Positions 12,526 to 22,858 of a stretch of DNA of 64,000 nucleotides are shown here, piece after piece. The notes under the pieces are model-generated. The model worked only from the letters and a program-made list of their open reading frames with translations. It searched no databases and was not told the DNA's origin. The translations under genes and the position numbers were made by a program. The stretch comes from Trichostrongylus colubriformis (lineage: Eukaryota > Nematoda > Chromadorea > Rhabditida > Trichostrongylidae). The stretch spans positions 37,404,130 to 37,468,129 of the forward strand of contig OZ022261.1 of NCBI GenBank assembly GCA_963978905.1, given 5' to 3'. Position 1 is the stretch's first letter; the number at the start of each line of letters is the position of its first letter.

Positions 12526-13433
12526 CAGGGTGACCCAAATTATGGGCGCCAATATATTGCAATATCTTATTGGGTCAATAGAATGAATGAAAAATCAACC
12601 CATTCACAACTTTACTCATATCTTGTGTAACAAGGCACAGCAGTCATATCATGAGTTGTTCTGCTCCAACAGGGATACACGCTCAAAATCTCTGAATCAT
12701 TCAACCGCCCTTGACACGCAAGTTTTTCCCATACATCCCTTTCCCAAATCTTTCCCAGGGCTACCTTATGTGACTCCATACTAGGATGACTGACTCGTAA
12801 GACCTTGCTTTTAGTTGAGGACCTCCCAGGAGATCAATGGAATCATATTTTGGGAAGTTTGACGGACACCTCGGAAAGTGGTGAATTCGGACAGATAGGG
12901 TCGGCAGCACTTTTGAATCAATTTGATTCTATAAACTAGACTCCTCGCCGCTAAACTAATCAAGTATTGTTCCGAAAGACTAGTGAGGCCAGTGCTTCAT
13001 TACACCTAACAGCGTGTTCTTCACGTTCCGGCAAGCTTTGCGCTGAGATCGACCGAAACCAAACCATCATTGACCCCCCAAATCATTACTGGGACCCGCT
13101 TACAGGTATCCAAACGTTCTATCGGCATACTCTGCCAGATGTTGTTGGCCACAATGGGTTGCCTTTGACTGTTCAGGCCATGAAAACTTTTCAGTTTGAA
13201 CCACAGTGCAGTGAGGTGCGTGTCACCGGTGGACCAAGTGACCGCGAAGTGCATTTGAAAAAGTTTTGAATCTCAAAAACATCATAAGCTTCACCCCCAC
13301 AAGTGCGCGCCCTGGTAGAAGAAGATGCTGTGCACCCACTGAGCAGCAAATGGAAGAAATAGCATTGACACGATTCGTATAGAGGAATACAAAGAAAAAT
13401 GAACTCAGGCGCCCATAATTCTGGGACACCCTG
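12526..13433. mobile_element. Tc1/mariner-type element with CAGGGTG ends
   Basis: The left end reads CAGGGTGACCCAAATTATGG and the right end is its near reverse complement, ending GGGACACCCTG before TA. The expected left TA is CA, probably a point change. The spacing is 908 bases. Such CAGGGTGTCCC-type ends are common in nematode Tc1/mariner superfamily elements. The interior has an open frame at 12967-13269 but no transposase motif I can recognise, so this is either a non-autonomous copy or a badly decayed one. Confidence 0.6.
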
Positions 13434-13509
13434 TACAATGACCAGTGTCCTTCTTTGGTTGTTCTATGCACTGCACTAAGGCCTTCGATTTCTAGCGCTG
13501 TGACGGAAA

Positions 13510-13517
13510 TGACGTCA
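13510..13517. promoter_or_regulatory. CRE-type palindrome TGACGTCA
   Basis: A perfect 8-base cAMP-response-element palindrome lies 42 bases before the ATG of the open frame at 13559. Such sites bind CREB/ATF-family bZIP factors in animals. The position suits a proximal promoter element, but a single 8-mer can occur by chance; another is present near 52411. Confidence 0.3.
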
Positions 13518-13558
13518 TTTTTGTGGATGCTATTCTCTCAATTTAAAAATCAAAACAT

Positions 13559-13919
13559 ATGCGTAAGACATTCCGAAAAAGATCATTGTTTGTTGTGCGT
13601 GAGACGGACAACAGGGCGACAAATTCGTCGATGAGTAACCCTGACCATTTCGTGCCACCCCCACGTTCACAACAGCCCAGCGGTGGATTGGATTTGGTGC
13701 CGTTCCTCAATGAGGAAGCAAACATGAAACGGAGACCACCCAGGGATTACCAAATCAGTGTGCTCATAAATCCTGTTCACCGTTCGCTCGCCGTTGTTTG
13801 CAGTCGTGAACCATTACCATTCCCAAAGGCCATGGTAAGAGTGGTAACTGACTCAATGACTCACTGCTGACGTCCCTTTGCAGAATTCGGCTACACTTCA
13901 GGTACATGAATTCCGATGA
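13559..13919 (+). CDS. Candidate two-exon gene, unrecognised product
   Basis: An ATG at 13559 opens a 92-codon exon ending at a GTAAGA donor after 13834. A CCCTTTGCAG acceptor precedes 13884, where the frame continues in phase for eleven codons to a stop at 13917-13919. The predicted product, about 103 residues, begins with a basic MRKTFRKR stretch and has a polar middle with HFVPPPRSQQPSGG. I see no signal peptide, membrane helix or known domain. The splice signals and codon use favour a real gene. The second exon could instead use the GTACAT donor within it and lead to further exons. Confidence 0.4.
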
Positions 13920-14382
13920 AGGTCAAGTACACAGCAGTGGCCATATATGACCCGGCTTTCATTCTATTTCCGCATATCAACAAACACCAGCCCACACATG
14001 CAACGGTTCTGGAATAACTCACACTGATAAAGTGATTCCTCGTAATCATCTAATTCGTGTATTGGTCGTTTGTTTACCTTGAAAACACGTGAGAGAGCAT
14101 TTCAGCTTCTCCGCTAATTCAGGGTTTGTAAGACTGCAGAACTCCTCGACATTAGCCATGCTGTTCGAACTGAAAAGTAACATATTGACTTTTTTCAGAA
14201 CTACGATTATTCGGTGTATGCAGCAATGTGCAGCTAATATCAATGGTTTCAATGTTTCATTTTGCAAACGCATTATAATTTGTGTTTTGTAAAAAGAAAC
14301 GACCCGTAATACTTGAAAAAGTCATAAGATAGATGAAAGACGTGAGTAACTGATAAATTACTTGATACGATACTCCAATATA

Positions 14383-15060
14383 TTAGGTAGTCTAAAAAGT
14401 CTTTTCGTATTTTTAAATACCGCTTTTTCCCTCAAAACTGCTTTCCACAAAATTTATTCTGTACATATATATGTAGTACAAGTCCACACGCATCTATAGG
14501 TATTGTTGTCTTCCATCTCCCGGATAACCGTTTTCGGCAGAACAAAAAAAGCAAAAGTCACTTCATTTTCAATTCCAATTTTTTTTCTTTGAATGGCGCT
14601 AGACAGGGAAAGGAAAAGGTGATAATCCGATGGAGCAGGATCAGGGCTATAAGGCAGCAATTTTTATCCAAGCTCGAGAAATTTTTAAAAGTAAAAATTT
14701 TAAAAAATTTTTACCACTAGTGAAAAAATGACTCGCCAAAAAATTCTCGAGCTTGGATAAAAATTGCTGCCCCATCCACCTTATAGCCCTCATCTTGTTC
14801 CATCGGATTATCACCTTTTCCTTTCCCTGTCTAACGCCATTCGAAGAAAAATTTTTTTATAATTTTTGTATTGAAGATGAGGTTGACCGTTGATACGTTT
14901 ATTTTGCCGGAAAGGGTTATTCGGGAGATGGAAGACAATAATACCTATAGATGCGTGTGGACTTGTACTACATGTGTATGTACAGAAGAGATTGCTGGAA
15001 AGCAGTTTGGAGGGAAAAAGCGGTATTTGAAAATACGAAAAAACTTTTTAGACTGCCCAA
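14383..15060. mobile_element. Palindromic mariner derivative, family 2 copy 1
   Basis: The element runs 678 bases between TA targets, from TTAGGTAGTCTAAAAAG to CTTTTTAGACTGCCCAA. The two halves are inverted copies meeting near 14690-14745. Each encodes the C-terminal part of a mariner transposase: the minus strand of the left half has LLPYSPDPAPSDYHLFLSL and the right half carries the same motif on the plus strand. The N-terminal and central transposase regions are absent, so it cannot move itself. Its sister copy at 55229-56452 has the same length once a nested insertion is removed. Confidence 0.85.
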
Positions 15061-15547
15061 TATATAGCCAGTTGTTGATGTCTCCTTTGATAAAGTGTAA
15101 AGCTCAAAGAGGGACTTCCAACTGCTCTTCTAATCTATGACCTTAAGTGATTTCATGTCTCATTATAAGGTTAGAGTGCTACTTGAGTGAAGCAAGGAGC
15201 GAACGGTCTTTGACCTTCTTTCATTGCAAAGGTTTTGAGTCGGTCTTAATCCGCAAAGGAACCCGGAAGACTAGCGTTTCACTCATGTGCCCCTCGCTCT
15301 ATTTACTTTGAGTGTACATTTCGACTCTTTCGCATAATTCATCGCGTCGACAAGACAAAGTTCAAGCTGTGACGAAAAAATTTAGCACCCTATGTTCGTT
15401 CCTGTTCCTGAATCTTTGCTCTGAACCTAGCATGCGATGCCCAGCAACCCTTGCCAAACACTGTTTGACCCCGTCATTCACAACGCCCACTCGAAAAAAC
15501 GACGTCATGCTTCACGAGACCATCTCCATACACTGTCGGTCCGTTAC

Positions 15548-15700
15548 CGAAATCAAGGGAAACCACGGAAAAGCGAGCAGAAGTAGCACTACAACTGCAA
15601 CCACCACATGAATGGAAGTATTGAACTTGTGAGTACGACGGCTTTTGAAGGCTGCGCTACTTTCAAATCGAATGTGAGAGATTGTCAATAACAACAGAAA
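15548..15700 (-). CDS. Candidate 7TM receptor exon (TM6-like)
   Basis: A minus-strand exon of 51 codons is bounded by an AAATTTCAG acceptor and a GTAACG donor, both in phase 0. The peptide has a basic stretch (FKSRRTHKFNTS) directly followed by a hydrophobic helix (VVVAVVVLLLLAFPWFPL). This resembles the third intracellular loop and sixth helix of rhodopsin-like receptors. That match is to the general pattern only. I found no convincing neighbouring exons: the sequence on the 5' side is occupied by a Tc1-like element from 15924 onward. It may be a fragment of a broken gene. Confidence 0.35.
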
Positions 15701-15923
15701 CTGAAATTTGGGATTTCGTCAACGAGAGGATTCAGACTCGTTCAGTGCATCAGTATCGAATTAATACTAACCTCACTGCGTGCAGCCTTTGAGCACGTAT
15801 CTCAATCTTCCCATTTTCACATCAATCAATAAACTTTCTGATTTCAACACCAGATATGTATGATCTTGCTTCATTGCCTAAAATGTACCGTAGCAACTTT
15901 GGGATGCAGAAAAATCACTACTA

Positions 15924-17486
15924 CAGTCCGCTTCATAAGTATAGACGCACCCTTGAAAACACCATAACTGAACTTCGTGGAGGTTCTTCACAAAAAGTCT
16001 TATTTCTATCAGGGTCAGCATGCTCGATAACCTTTGTGGGTAGCTCCTGTGCAATTCGAATTAAATCGGCCATTTCCTAGCATTTGGCTATCATATGCAC
16101 CGTTTCACAAGTATAAACGCACTTCAGAAATTTTCGGTAAAAACAGGATGTTTCAACACGGAAAATGTCGTACCGATGAAGCAGTAAACATTAACGACCA
16201 CTCTGCATCTTACTGGTGAATGCAACGAAGTTCGCTTCCTTTTGGAGCCAGCCAGACCCCAGTTTGCGCCCTGCACACGGCAGGTTTGGGCCATCGTAGA
16301 TTTTCTTGATAACTGTGCCCTTTAGAGCGGGTTGTTTGTCATTTTTAACATGATTCGATTCATACAACCAAGAGAAGACATATACTTCATTAATAAAGTT
16401 TACAGCATCAAAAGAACGTCAGATTGGGCGACTTGTATCGAACTCATCAATCAACTGTGAAGGAGTCCAGACCAGTTAATAGCTTGCATTTCGAAAGCAG
16501 TGGTCTGGACGGCAGCCAAACAAAACAGCAATGTCGTGCGATACCATTCCAGTCCGGCTTCTCATTTCATAGGGCCTCATGAATGAGCCCGGCTTCACTT
16601 TGCCAGGCGTAACATGAACACAAATTGGTCGCAGGTATGCGGCCTTCTTACAAAGCTTCCTACGTCAAAATACCACGTTTGGATGTTATTTTCCGACGAG
16701 TGCAAGTTCAACTAGGACGGCTGGATGGTTATGCTTATTGCTAACACATCTTCGCAAGCAGCAGAAGTACTTTAGTGGAGCGCATCTTCGGTGGATGCAG
16801 TCTTATGGTTTGAGCAGGATCCCACCAACGGGAAAAGCTCAAGAGAGCATGCGCATCCTTTGGATGAACTCGTCGGATTATCAGAACCTAATCGGACCCC
16901 ACTTGTTACTTTTTCCGGTGAATGTCGAAGGAGCCTCCACCTCCCAGCAAGACAACGCTGCCACCGACAGGAGCCACTCCACAAAGGCAAGTTAAAGGAG
17001 GCAAATGTAACTGCAATGGAATTGCTTGCTTGCTCACCTGATGTAAGCCCCACGGGGAACATCTGGGATGTTTTATTCTGGCGAAATCAACGGAGAAGGA
17101 CTTCTACCGTATGAAAGCAGTGATTGCTCAGGCTTGTAAACAATCAGGCTGTAATCAGGCTTGTAAACAGTATAATTCAAAACTGACGAATAAACTGCTG
17201 GCACCATGCCAAATTGCCTTTTCAAACCTGTCATAAGCCATAGAGGACCGAGCAACTACTGAAAAGCTTTTCTTATCTGGTTCTCATAATAAAATTATTG
17301 GAGCTCCCAAGTGCGTCTATACTTATGAAACGGTGCATATAGCAGACGATTGTTCAAAAATGGCCTATTTCTTTTCATTTTGCATATGAGTTGCTTTATA
17401 AAGGTTATTGGACCTTTTGTCAGCGACCTCCACGAAGCTCAGTTATGGTGTTTTCATGGGTGCATCTATACTTATGAAACGCACTG
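15924..17486 (+). mobile_element. Tc1-like transposon with doubled (IR/DR) ends
   Basis: The outer ends, CAGTCCGCTTCATAAG at 15924 and its complement ending at 17486, are flanked by TA. The inverted repeat extends about 65 bases with high identity and more loosely to about 170. A second, directly repeated copy of the end motif lies further in on each side (16096 on the left, ending 17337 on the right), reading CACCGTTTCAtAAGTATAgA. Two direct repeats inside each inverted repeat is the IR/DR architecture known from Sleeping Beauty, Minos and Paris-type Tc1 elements. A decayed transposase lies between. The inner pair is also TA-flanked, so a nested older element cannot be excluded. Confidence 0.7.
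16400..17260 (+). pseudogene. Tc1-family transposase pseudogene
   Basis: Fragments in shifting plus-strand frames match the Tc1 transposase order. VWMLFSDECKFN near 16680 is the first catalytic Asp block, ending in a stop. LRKQQKYFSGAH follows, then SQQDNAATDRSHSTK near 16950 (second Asp block), then LLACSPDVSPTGNIWDVL near 17030-17080, where the usual PDLNPIEN block is degraded. The C-terminal end lies near 17220. Stops and frameshifts rule out activity. Confidence 0.75.
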
Positions 17487-17586
17487 TATAAACAGGGTAC
17501 GGCAGAAGTATTGACCGCTATACAAAATCTTACCATACTAACAAGAAAGAAGGTATCGACATGAAATTTTCTTAAAGTGTAAACTC

Positions 17587-18443
17587 CCAGCAGACATTTT
17601 ATATCATGCACCTAGAATTGGATGCGATCGCCTCTGAGCAGTACATGCAGGCAAAGACGGTAAGCGTATGCCGTCGGACGCTGTTGACCGTCAAGAAATC
17701 GCCCTTAACTCTCGCTAAAACAGAGTTCAGAGATCCGAACAGACTGTAGAGAGCAGCGCAGGCTTTGCCTTCCGAGATACTCCAAAAAGAATGTCGAGCA
17801 GGCTGGAATTTATGCGGTTTGGTGCGGTATGCGGATCACTGCAGCGGTGTGACGAAGTTTGGAGGCTGTTCTGACACCACTGTTGTCGCAACCACACCTT
17901 ATAAGTCAGGGCGGCTTTCCACTAGAAGTCATCCTAAATGAGTCCATAGCAAGATATCATCCAAACAGTACGTGCCTTTCGATGGCTCAGTTGACTTAGT
18001 TCTGCTGATTAGTCCTCACCAAGATATCATCGGACTTGTGAAAGTTTGCAACTCCGCCGCAGCCGCCTGATCTCGTAAAACACCCCTCCAGACAACCCGG
18101 AGCTTGAGCTATTCCAGTATTTCGTGTACACCATCACAGAACGCAGAACCAGCGCAATTCTTCACGATTCGATCGCTTCTCTCAAGTTCACCTCTACGAA
18201 AGCATGGGACGATTAGTGCGACCGTCATTTGCGACAAACGGCGGATGCTTTCCATACCGTCTTCTCCACTGTAACCTCCCAAAAGCGTTCGCATCGAACT
18301 CTGAGGACATACCACTAAATGTTTGTTAATAACCTTTGCTGATTACGTATATCACTAAAATTCATGTGGATACCATCTTTTTTTTGGTATGGTAAGGTTT
18401 TACGGGCGGTCAATACTTTTGCCGCATCCTGTATAATCGGCTT
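17587..18443. other. No recognisable gene
   Basis: This stretch has ordinary base composition and no splice-supported exon or clear repeat. A minus-strand frame at 18109-18315 was considered as a retrotransposon endonuclease piece, but no diagnostic motif is present. Confidence 0.3.
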
Positions 18444-18507
18444 TGTCTGTCTGTCTGTCTGTCTGTCTGCCTGCCTGCCTGCCTGCCTGTCTGTCTGTCT
18501 GTCTGTC
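18444..18507. repeat. Tetranucleotide microsatellite (TGTC/TGCC)n
   Basis: Sixteen tetranucleotide units run in the pattern TGTC, then TGCC, then TGTC again, as CTGTCTGTCTGCCTGCCTG. The block change suggests a C/T substitution that later spread by slippage. It leads directly into the tandem repeat region that follows. Confidence 0.95.
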
Positions 18508-19700
18508 ACGGAATTCAGAACTACCCATCACTACTATATATGTGGTATGATTCTATGTAACCTGACTGCGGTGGGCGAGGCGTATTCTAAATAGGCGAGG
18601 CTTCAAACAAAAATCACTACTATATATATTCAGCTCAACCTGTCTGTCACGAACTCAAAACTGTCCGAAGGCAACTACCAAAGGTAGGGTCAAGTGAGGA
18701 GCAGGTAGTGCGTGGGTGAAGAAGTAAAGGGCGCACATAAACAATGCTACGCCTCGCCAACAATGGGCGTGCGCTGAAAATTTGATACACAGCTTAAAAT
18801 ATTCTAATTAGATCCGAAATGGCTCAAACGTTGGGAAAAGTTGGGATAAGATCGATGGCACGATTCTATGTAACTTACTGCGGCGGTCGGAGCGTATTCT
18901 AAATAGGCGAGGCTTAATACGAAAATTCATTGTTCGGTTCCAGCACATCTTAGGAGATCGTTCAAGGTGAAACTAGAGGGCGCTCGTAAACGATACCAAG
19001 GGAGCGCAGGTGAACTATGTCAGCCCTGGGCTGCTGGAAGTGATGGAAAAGATCCGTCCGTAGTGGGAGGAGCGTATTTCGAATGGGCGGGGCTTGGAAC
19101 AAAAATTTGTCGTTGGTTCCAGAACAAGGTAAAGGCTCCGTTGAAGCTGCAGTGAGTGGGACATTAGTCAAGATGTATGCATCTGTCACGAAATTCGAAA
19201 CTACCTCAAGGACAATCTGTTAAGGTCATGTCAGGAGTGGGATAGGTAGTGCATGGGTAAATAAAGGAGCCAAATAATCAAAGCTACGCCCCGCACACAG
19301 TAGAGGCGGCGTGCGCGGAAATATTTGGTAAGTGAAAATTTTCTAATTCATCTCTCAAGTCACATCTTGAGAAACGCTGTGTTAGGTCAGCGAAATTTCC
19401 TGAAGAGGTACGCTCGCGAAGGAACCTTACTATGGGCGGGGCATGCGCTGAAATAATAGGACTCAAACCGATAAGTTCCAGACTGGTTCCGAAGAGGGTC
19501 TGAACGTGGGAAAAAATGGAATACATTCAGCGATGAGACTCTGCAGAAAAAAATCCGTGATGGGCAGGGCTATACTCAATGAACGGTGCGCAAAGTAAAA
19601 GTGCATAGGTGGGTTCCGGTACAGATTAGAGATAAGTGGGATACTATTATAGAGTCCTCGTTCCGAGATCTTGGAGAGGGAATAGAGACATAAAGAAAGT
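18500..19700. repeat. Decayed tandem repeats with CTGTCACG unit starts
   Basis: A phrase like CTGTCACGAAATTCGAAACT recurs at about 18503, 18641 and 19182. Each time it is followed by recognisable copies of GTATTCTAAATAGGCGAGGCTT, GGTAGTGCGTGGGTGAA and CTACGCCTCGC, with diverged versions to about 19600. Unit lengths vary from about 140 to about 540 bases because of internal losses. The units contain repeated GGGCGGGG-like motifs. No coding potential is evident, and the origin of the unit is unknown to me. Confidence 0.6.
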
Positions 19701-20470
19701 GGTCATGGGTGCACAGACGTTAGCGAGGGCTCACAGTCATTTGCTATCGCTCCTCATTATTTCATTGGATAGAGGTGAAGAGTTATGGGAGGCGATGAAG
19801 TGTAGATAGGTTAAAGGCAGCATTAGGGGAAAGTCGGACGAAAAGTAAAAGAAATAGTGCATATGAAAGTCGAGATGCCTAGTAACAGGATAGTGGAGAA
19901 AAAACGGATGGAAATGGCTCAAAACCCGAGAAATAGGACCCCCTTTCCACTGTTGATTCTCGACGCGGATGACCTGTCTGTCAAGAGGGGAGTGGTCCGA
20001 TCTAGTTTTCCATTGGCATGTTGCCAAGTAAACACAGGGGAATGTTTGGAAATACGATAACATCTATTTTTTGAGTGAGTTTCAAGCTAAGACTGCGAAA
20101 GCGCGCCGCAAAACCTCCGATCCTGCCCCATCTCCTTGGCCGCTCCCACCACAGTCAATCGGGAATTACGTCATCGGGAGGCGGGACCGCTGTGTCCAAG
20201 AGGCGGAACCGTTGCATGATTGCGGCGTTTTGCAGGGTTTCTACAGCTTGGAGGGGCGCTTTTTCACTGGGATTTCGCCACAGATAGCCTTCTTAGGCCC
20301 AGGACTACCATGTAAGTGGCTTCTAGTAGGGATTTCTCCACTACCGCATTACCTCTAATGATGTCTTTAATGTGAGCAAGGAGTTATTGGCGCGGTTAAA
20401 GAGGGAGATGTGAGTAATGAGGGCTCTAAATGAGTCACCCAGATGGAGGTTAGGGTCAAGGAAGATTGTA
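19700..20470. other. No recognisable gene
   Basis: Open frames occur on both strands (19737-20063 minus, 20071-20358 plus), but they lack splice signals and domains. A CpG-containing stretch at 20090-20260 contains related phrases (GGAGGCGGGACCGC, AGAGGCGGAACCG). Its origin is unclear. Confidence 0.3.
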
Positions 20471-21346
20471 TTAGGTTGTCCCAAAAGTCTTGTCATATTT
20501 TTTTCGATCATCACTTTTTATTTTTTTTTCGTCCAACACATAATAATTAGGCAACAAAGTATTAACCATTGTTATCGGCAACCCTCTGCCACTTTATAAG
20601 AAAATCGTTGATTCCCTTCTCCCAGAACTCTGGGTTCTGAGAGTCGAAGAAGTCAGCGATCGCCTTCGCAAGCAAGTCATAATCAACGAATTTTCTCTTG
20701 GCCAGGAAGGATTCGAGAGGATGGGTAAGGTGATAGCCAGAAGGGGCAATGTCTGGAGAGTACGGTGGGTGGGGCAGCATCCCAGCCGAGCTCCTATAAC
20801 TCAGCCTGGGTACTTTCCGCGAAATGGGAGCGAAATGGGAGCGGGAGTCGTCATCCGCGGACTTTTCCGGCACTTTTCTCGAACATCGGCGGCGAGCTGC
20901 TGGAGCTGGTGGGTGAATTCGGTAGCGGTGACTGTCTCGCCTTGTACCAGCACCTTGCGGAAAAGCATTCCTCTCGTCCCAGAACCAGCACAGTCCCAAG
21001 CGTGGTTCGTCTTTCATGTCAATCTCGCCGTTGCTGAAGCTGATGAACCAGCGGCGCACGGTCACGTAGCTCACACATCCCTTGCCCAATGCAGCGCTGA
21101 TGGAGTGGCAAGCTTCCGTCGTTTTGGTGCCGCAAGACCGCTCATAACAGATGACACCGCGAGTTGGGTGGGTATCGACAACGGGCCTTAGGCTCTCTCC
21201 ACGGGATCTGGTGGGACAATATATATTTTCCTAGAAAGCTTAGGGAACGTTCTACCATATTCCTGAACCGCCTGGACCTGCCTCGAAGTGAACAAGAGTT
21301 ACTGATTTTTTTGGGAAAATACTACAAGACTTTTGGGACAACCTCA
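20471..21346 (-). mobile_element. mariner copy B, internally deleted
   Basis: The copy is 876 bases between TA targets with ends TTAGGTTGTCCCAAAAGTCT and its near complement. The minus strand keeps transposase pieces: the N-terminal GKGCVSYVTVRRWFISFSN near 21070, then DMKDEPRLG running straight into LCWFWDE and the C-terminal PYSPDIAPSGYHL. Compared with mariner A, the region between those two pieces, about 400 bases including the first catalytic Asp, is gone. In PSGYH the last catalytic Asp of PSDYH is Gly. The copy is non-autonomous. Confidence 0.9.
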
Positions 21347-21902
21347 TATGTGGCAAGACTCACGGTGAAGGGAGCACCTCTGAGTTTTGAAGGAGACGCT
21401 TCTTTCAGCAACTGCAACCCCTTTTAACGTGATGAGCCCTTTTTTATTGTGCTCCCCACTCCCCCAGAATCGAAGGTGAGAAGGATGCATTGTTTCTCGA
21501 GTTATTGACCGTAACTGCTCCGTTTCTTCTTTGCTTCTGAACTATTAAGTGCTCCGATTTCCTTTTTTTGTTCGATCCCAACAGTTCCCACTACTGCCTT
21601 TGAAAGAGATCTGTCGTCAGTGGGCGGGGTTATAAGTAGGTTCGGTATCTCTTACTCTCAGCGAAAGCCGATGAACTGGTGAAGGATAAATTTGAAAGAC
21701 GATTTTTCAGTGTGAGGGTAGCGCTACGTGTAGCATAGTTTCCAGAATGAGTTTATCTACATATCTTTCGAGTATTTTACATATTTGCCTGGCAGATAGT
21801 CAGAAATACTGTGCTTGTATGCCTAGAATGTTGACGCATTGTAAGACTATTTCATGTTTCATGGCTTTGATATCAACTGTGTGCTCAAGCACACGGGAGG
21901 TA

Positions 21903-22784
21903 TTAGGTTGTCCCAAAAGTCTTGTAGGATTTTTTTCGGCCACCATTTTTTATTATTTTTTCTTCCAACAAACAACAATTAGGCAACAACGTATTCACCA
22001 TTGTTATCGAAAACACTCTGCCACCTCATAGGTTGATCGTTGATTCCCTCCTCCCAGAACTCTGGGTTCCGAGAGTCGAAGAAGTCAGCGATCGCCTTCG
22101 CAAGCAAGTCATAAACAACGAATTTTCTCTTGGCCAGGAAGGATTCGAGAGGATTGGTAAGGTGATAGTCAGAAGGGGCAATGTCTGGAGGGTGTGCCTG
22201 GTGGGGCAGGACATCTCAGCCGAGCTCGTGTAGCTTGGCCTGGGCACTCTTCGCGATTAGGAAGCTGGCGTCGTCATGAAGAAGGGTGACCGCGGACCTT
22301 TTCCGCCACTTTTACCGAACAGCGACGGCGAGCTGCTGGAGCTGGTGGGTGCATACGGCAGCGGTGACTGTCTGGCCTTGTACCAGCACCTCGCGGAAAA
22401 GCATTCCTTCCTCGTCCCAGAACCAGCACAGTCCTAAGCGTGGTTTGTCTTTCATGTCAATCTCGCCGTTGCTGAAGCTGATGAACCAGCGGCGCACGGT
22501 CACGTAGCTCACACATCCCTTGCCCAATGCAGCGCTGATGGAGTGGCAAGCTTCCGTCGTTTTGGTGCCGCAAGACCGCTCATAATAGATGACACCGCGA
22601 GTTGGGTGGGTATCGACAACGGGCATTGTAGCTCTCTCCACGGAATCTGGTGGGTCAATATAAGTTTTGTTAGAAAGCTTAGAGAACCTTCTACCATATT
22701 CCTGAACCGCCTAGACCTGCCTCGAAGTAAACAAAGTTATTGTTTTTTCAGAAAAAATCCTACAAGACTTTTGGGACAACCTAA
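21903..22784 (-). mobile_element. mariner copy C, with the same internal deletion
   Basis: The copy is 882 bases with nearly identical ends to copy B and TA on both sides. It has the same junction on the minus strand, DMKDKPRLG followed immediately by LCWFWDEEGMLF. Because copies B and C share the breakpoint (about 21000 and about 22430), they descend from one deleted progenitor. The two copies lie only about 560 bases apart in the same orientation. Removing copy C restores an older tRNA-like sequence to its right. Confidence 0.9.
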
Positions 22785-22794
22785 TACATCTTCT

Positions 22795-22858
22795 TTGTAC
22801 GGGTTCGAGTCCCGATGTGTGGCAGGGGCGCACGATAACCACTGCGCTATCGCCTCAC
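22795..22858. repeat. tRNA-like fragment with A and B boxes on opposite strands
   Basis: A perfect B box, GGTTCGAGTCC, lies on the plus strand at 22802-22812 inside a CGGG..CCCG stem. Thirty bases on, the minus strand carries an A box, TAGCGCAGTGGTTAT, at 22835-22849. In a tRNA both lie on the same strand, so this is a rearranged tRNA-derived piece rather than a gene. It abuts the TA of mariner copy C. Confidence 0.5.
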
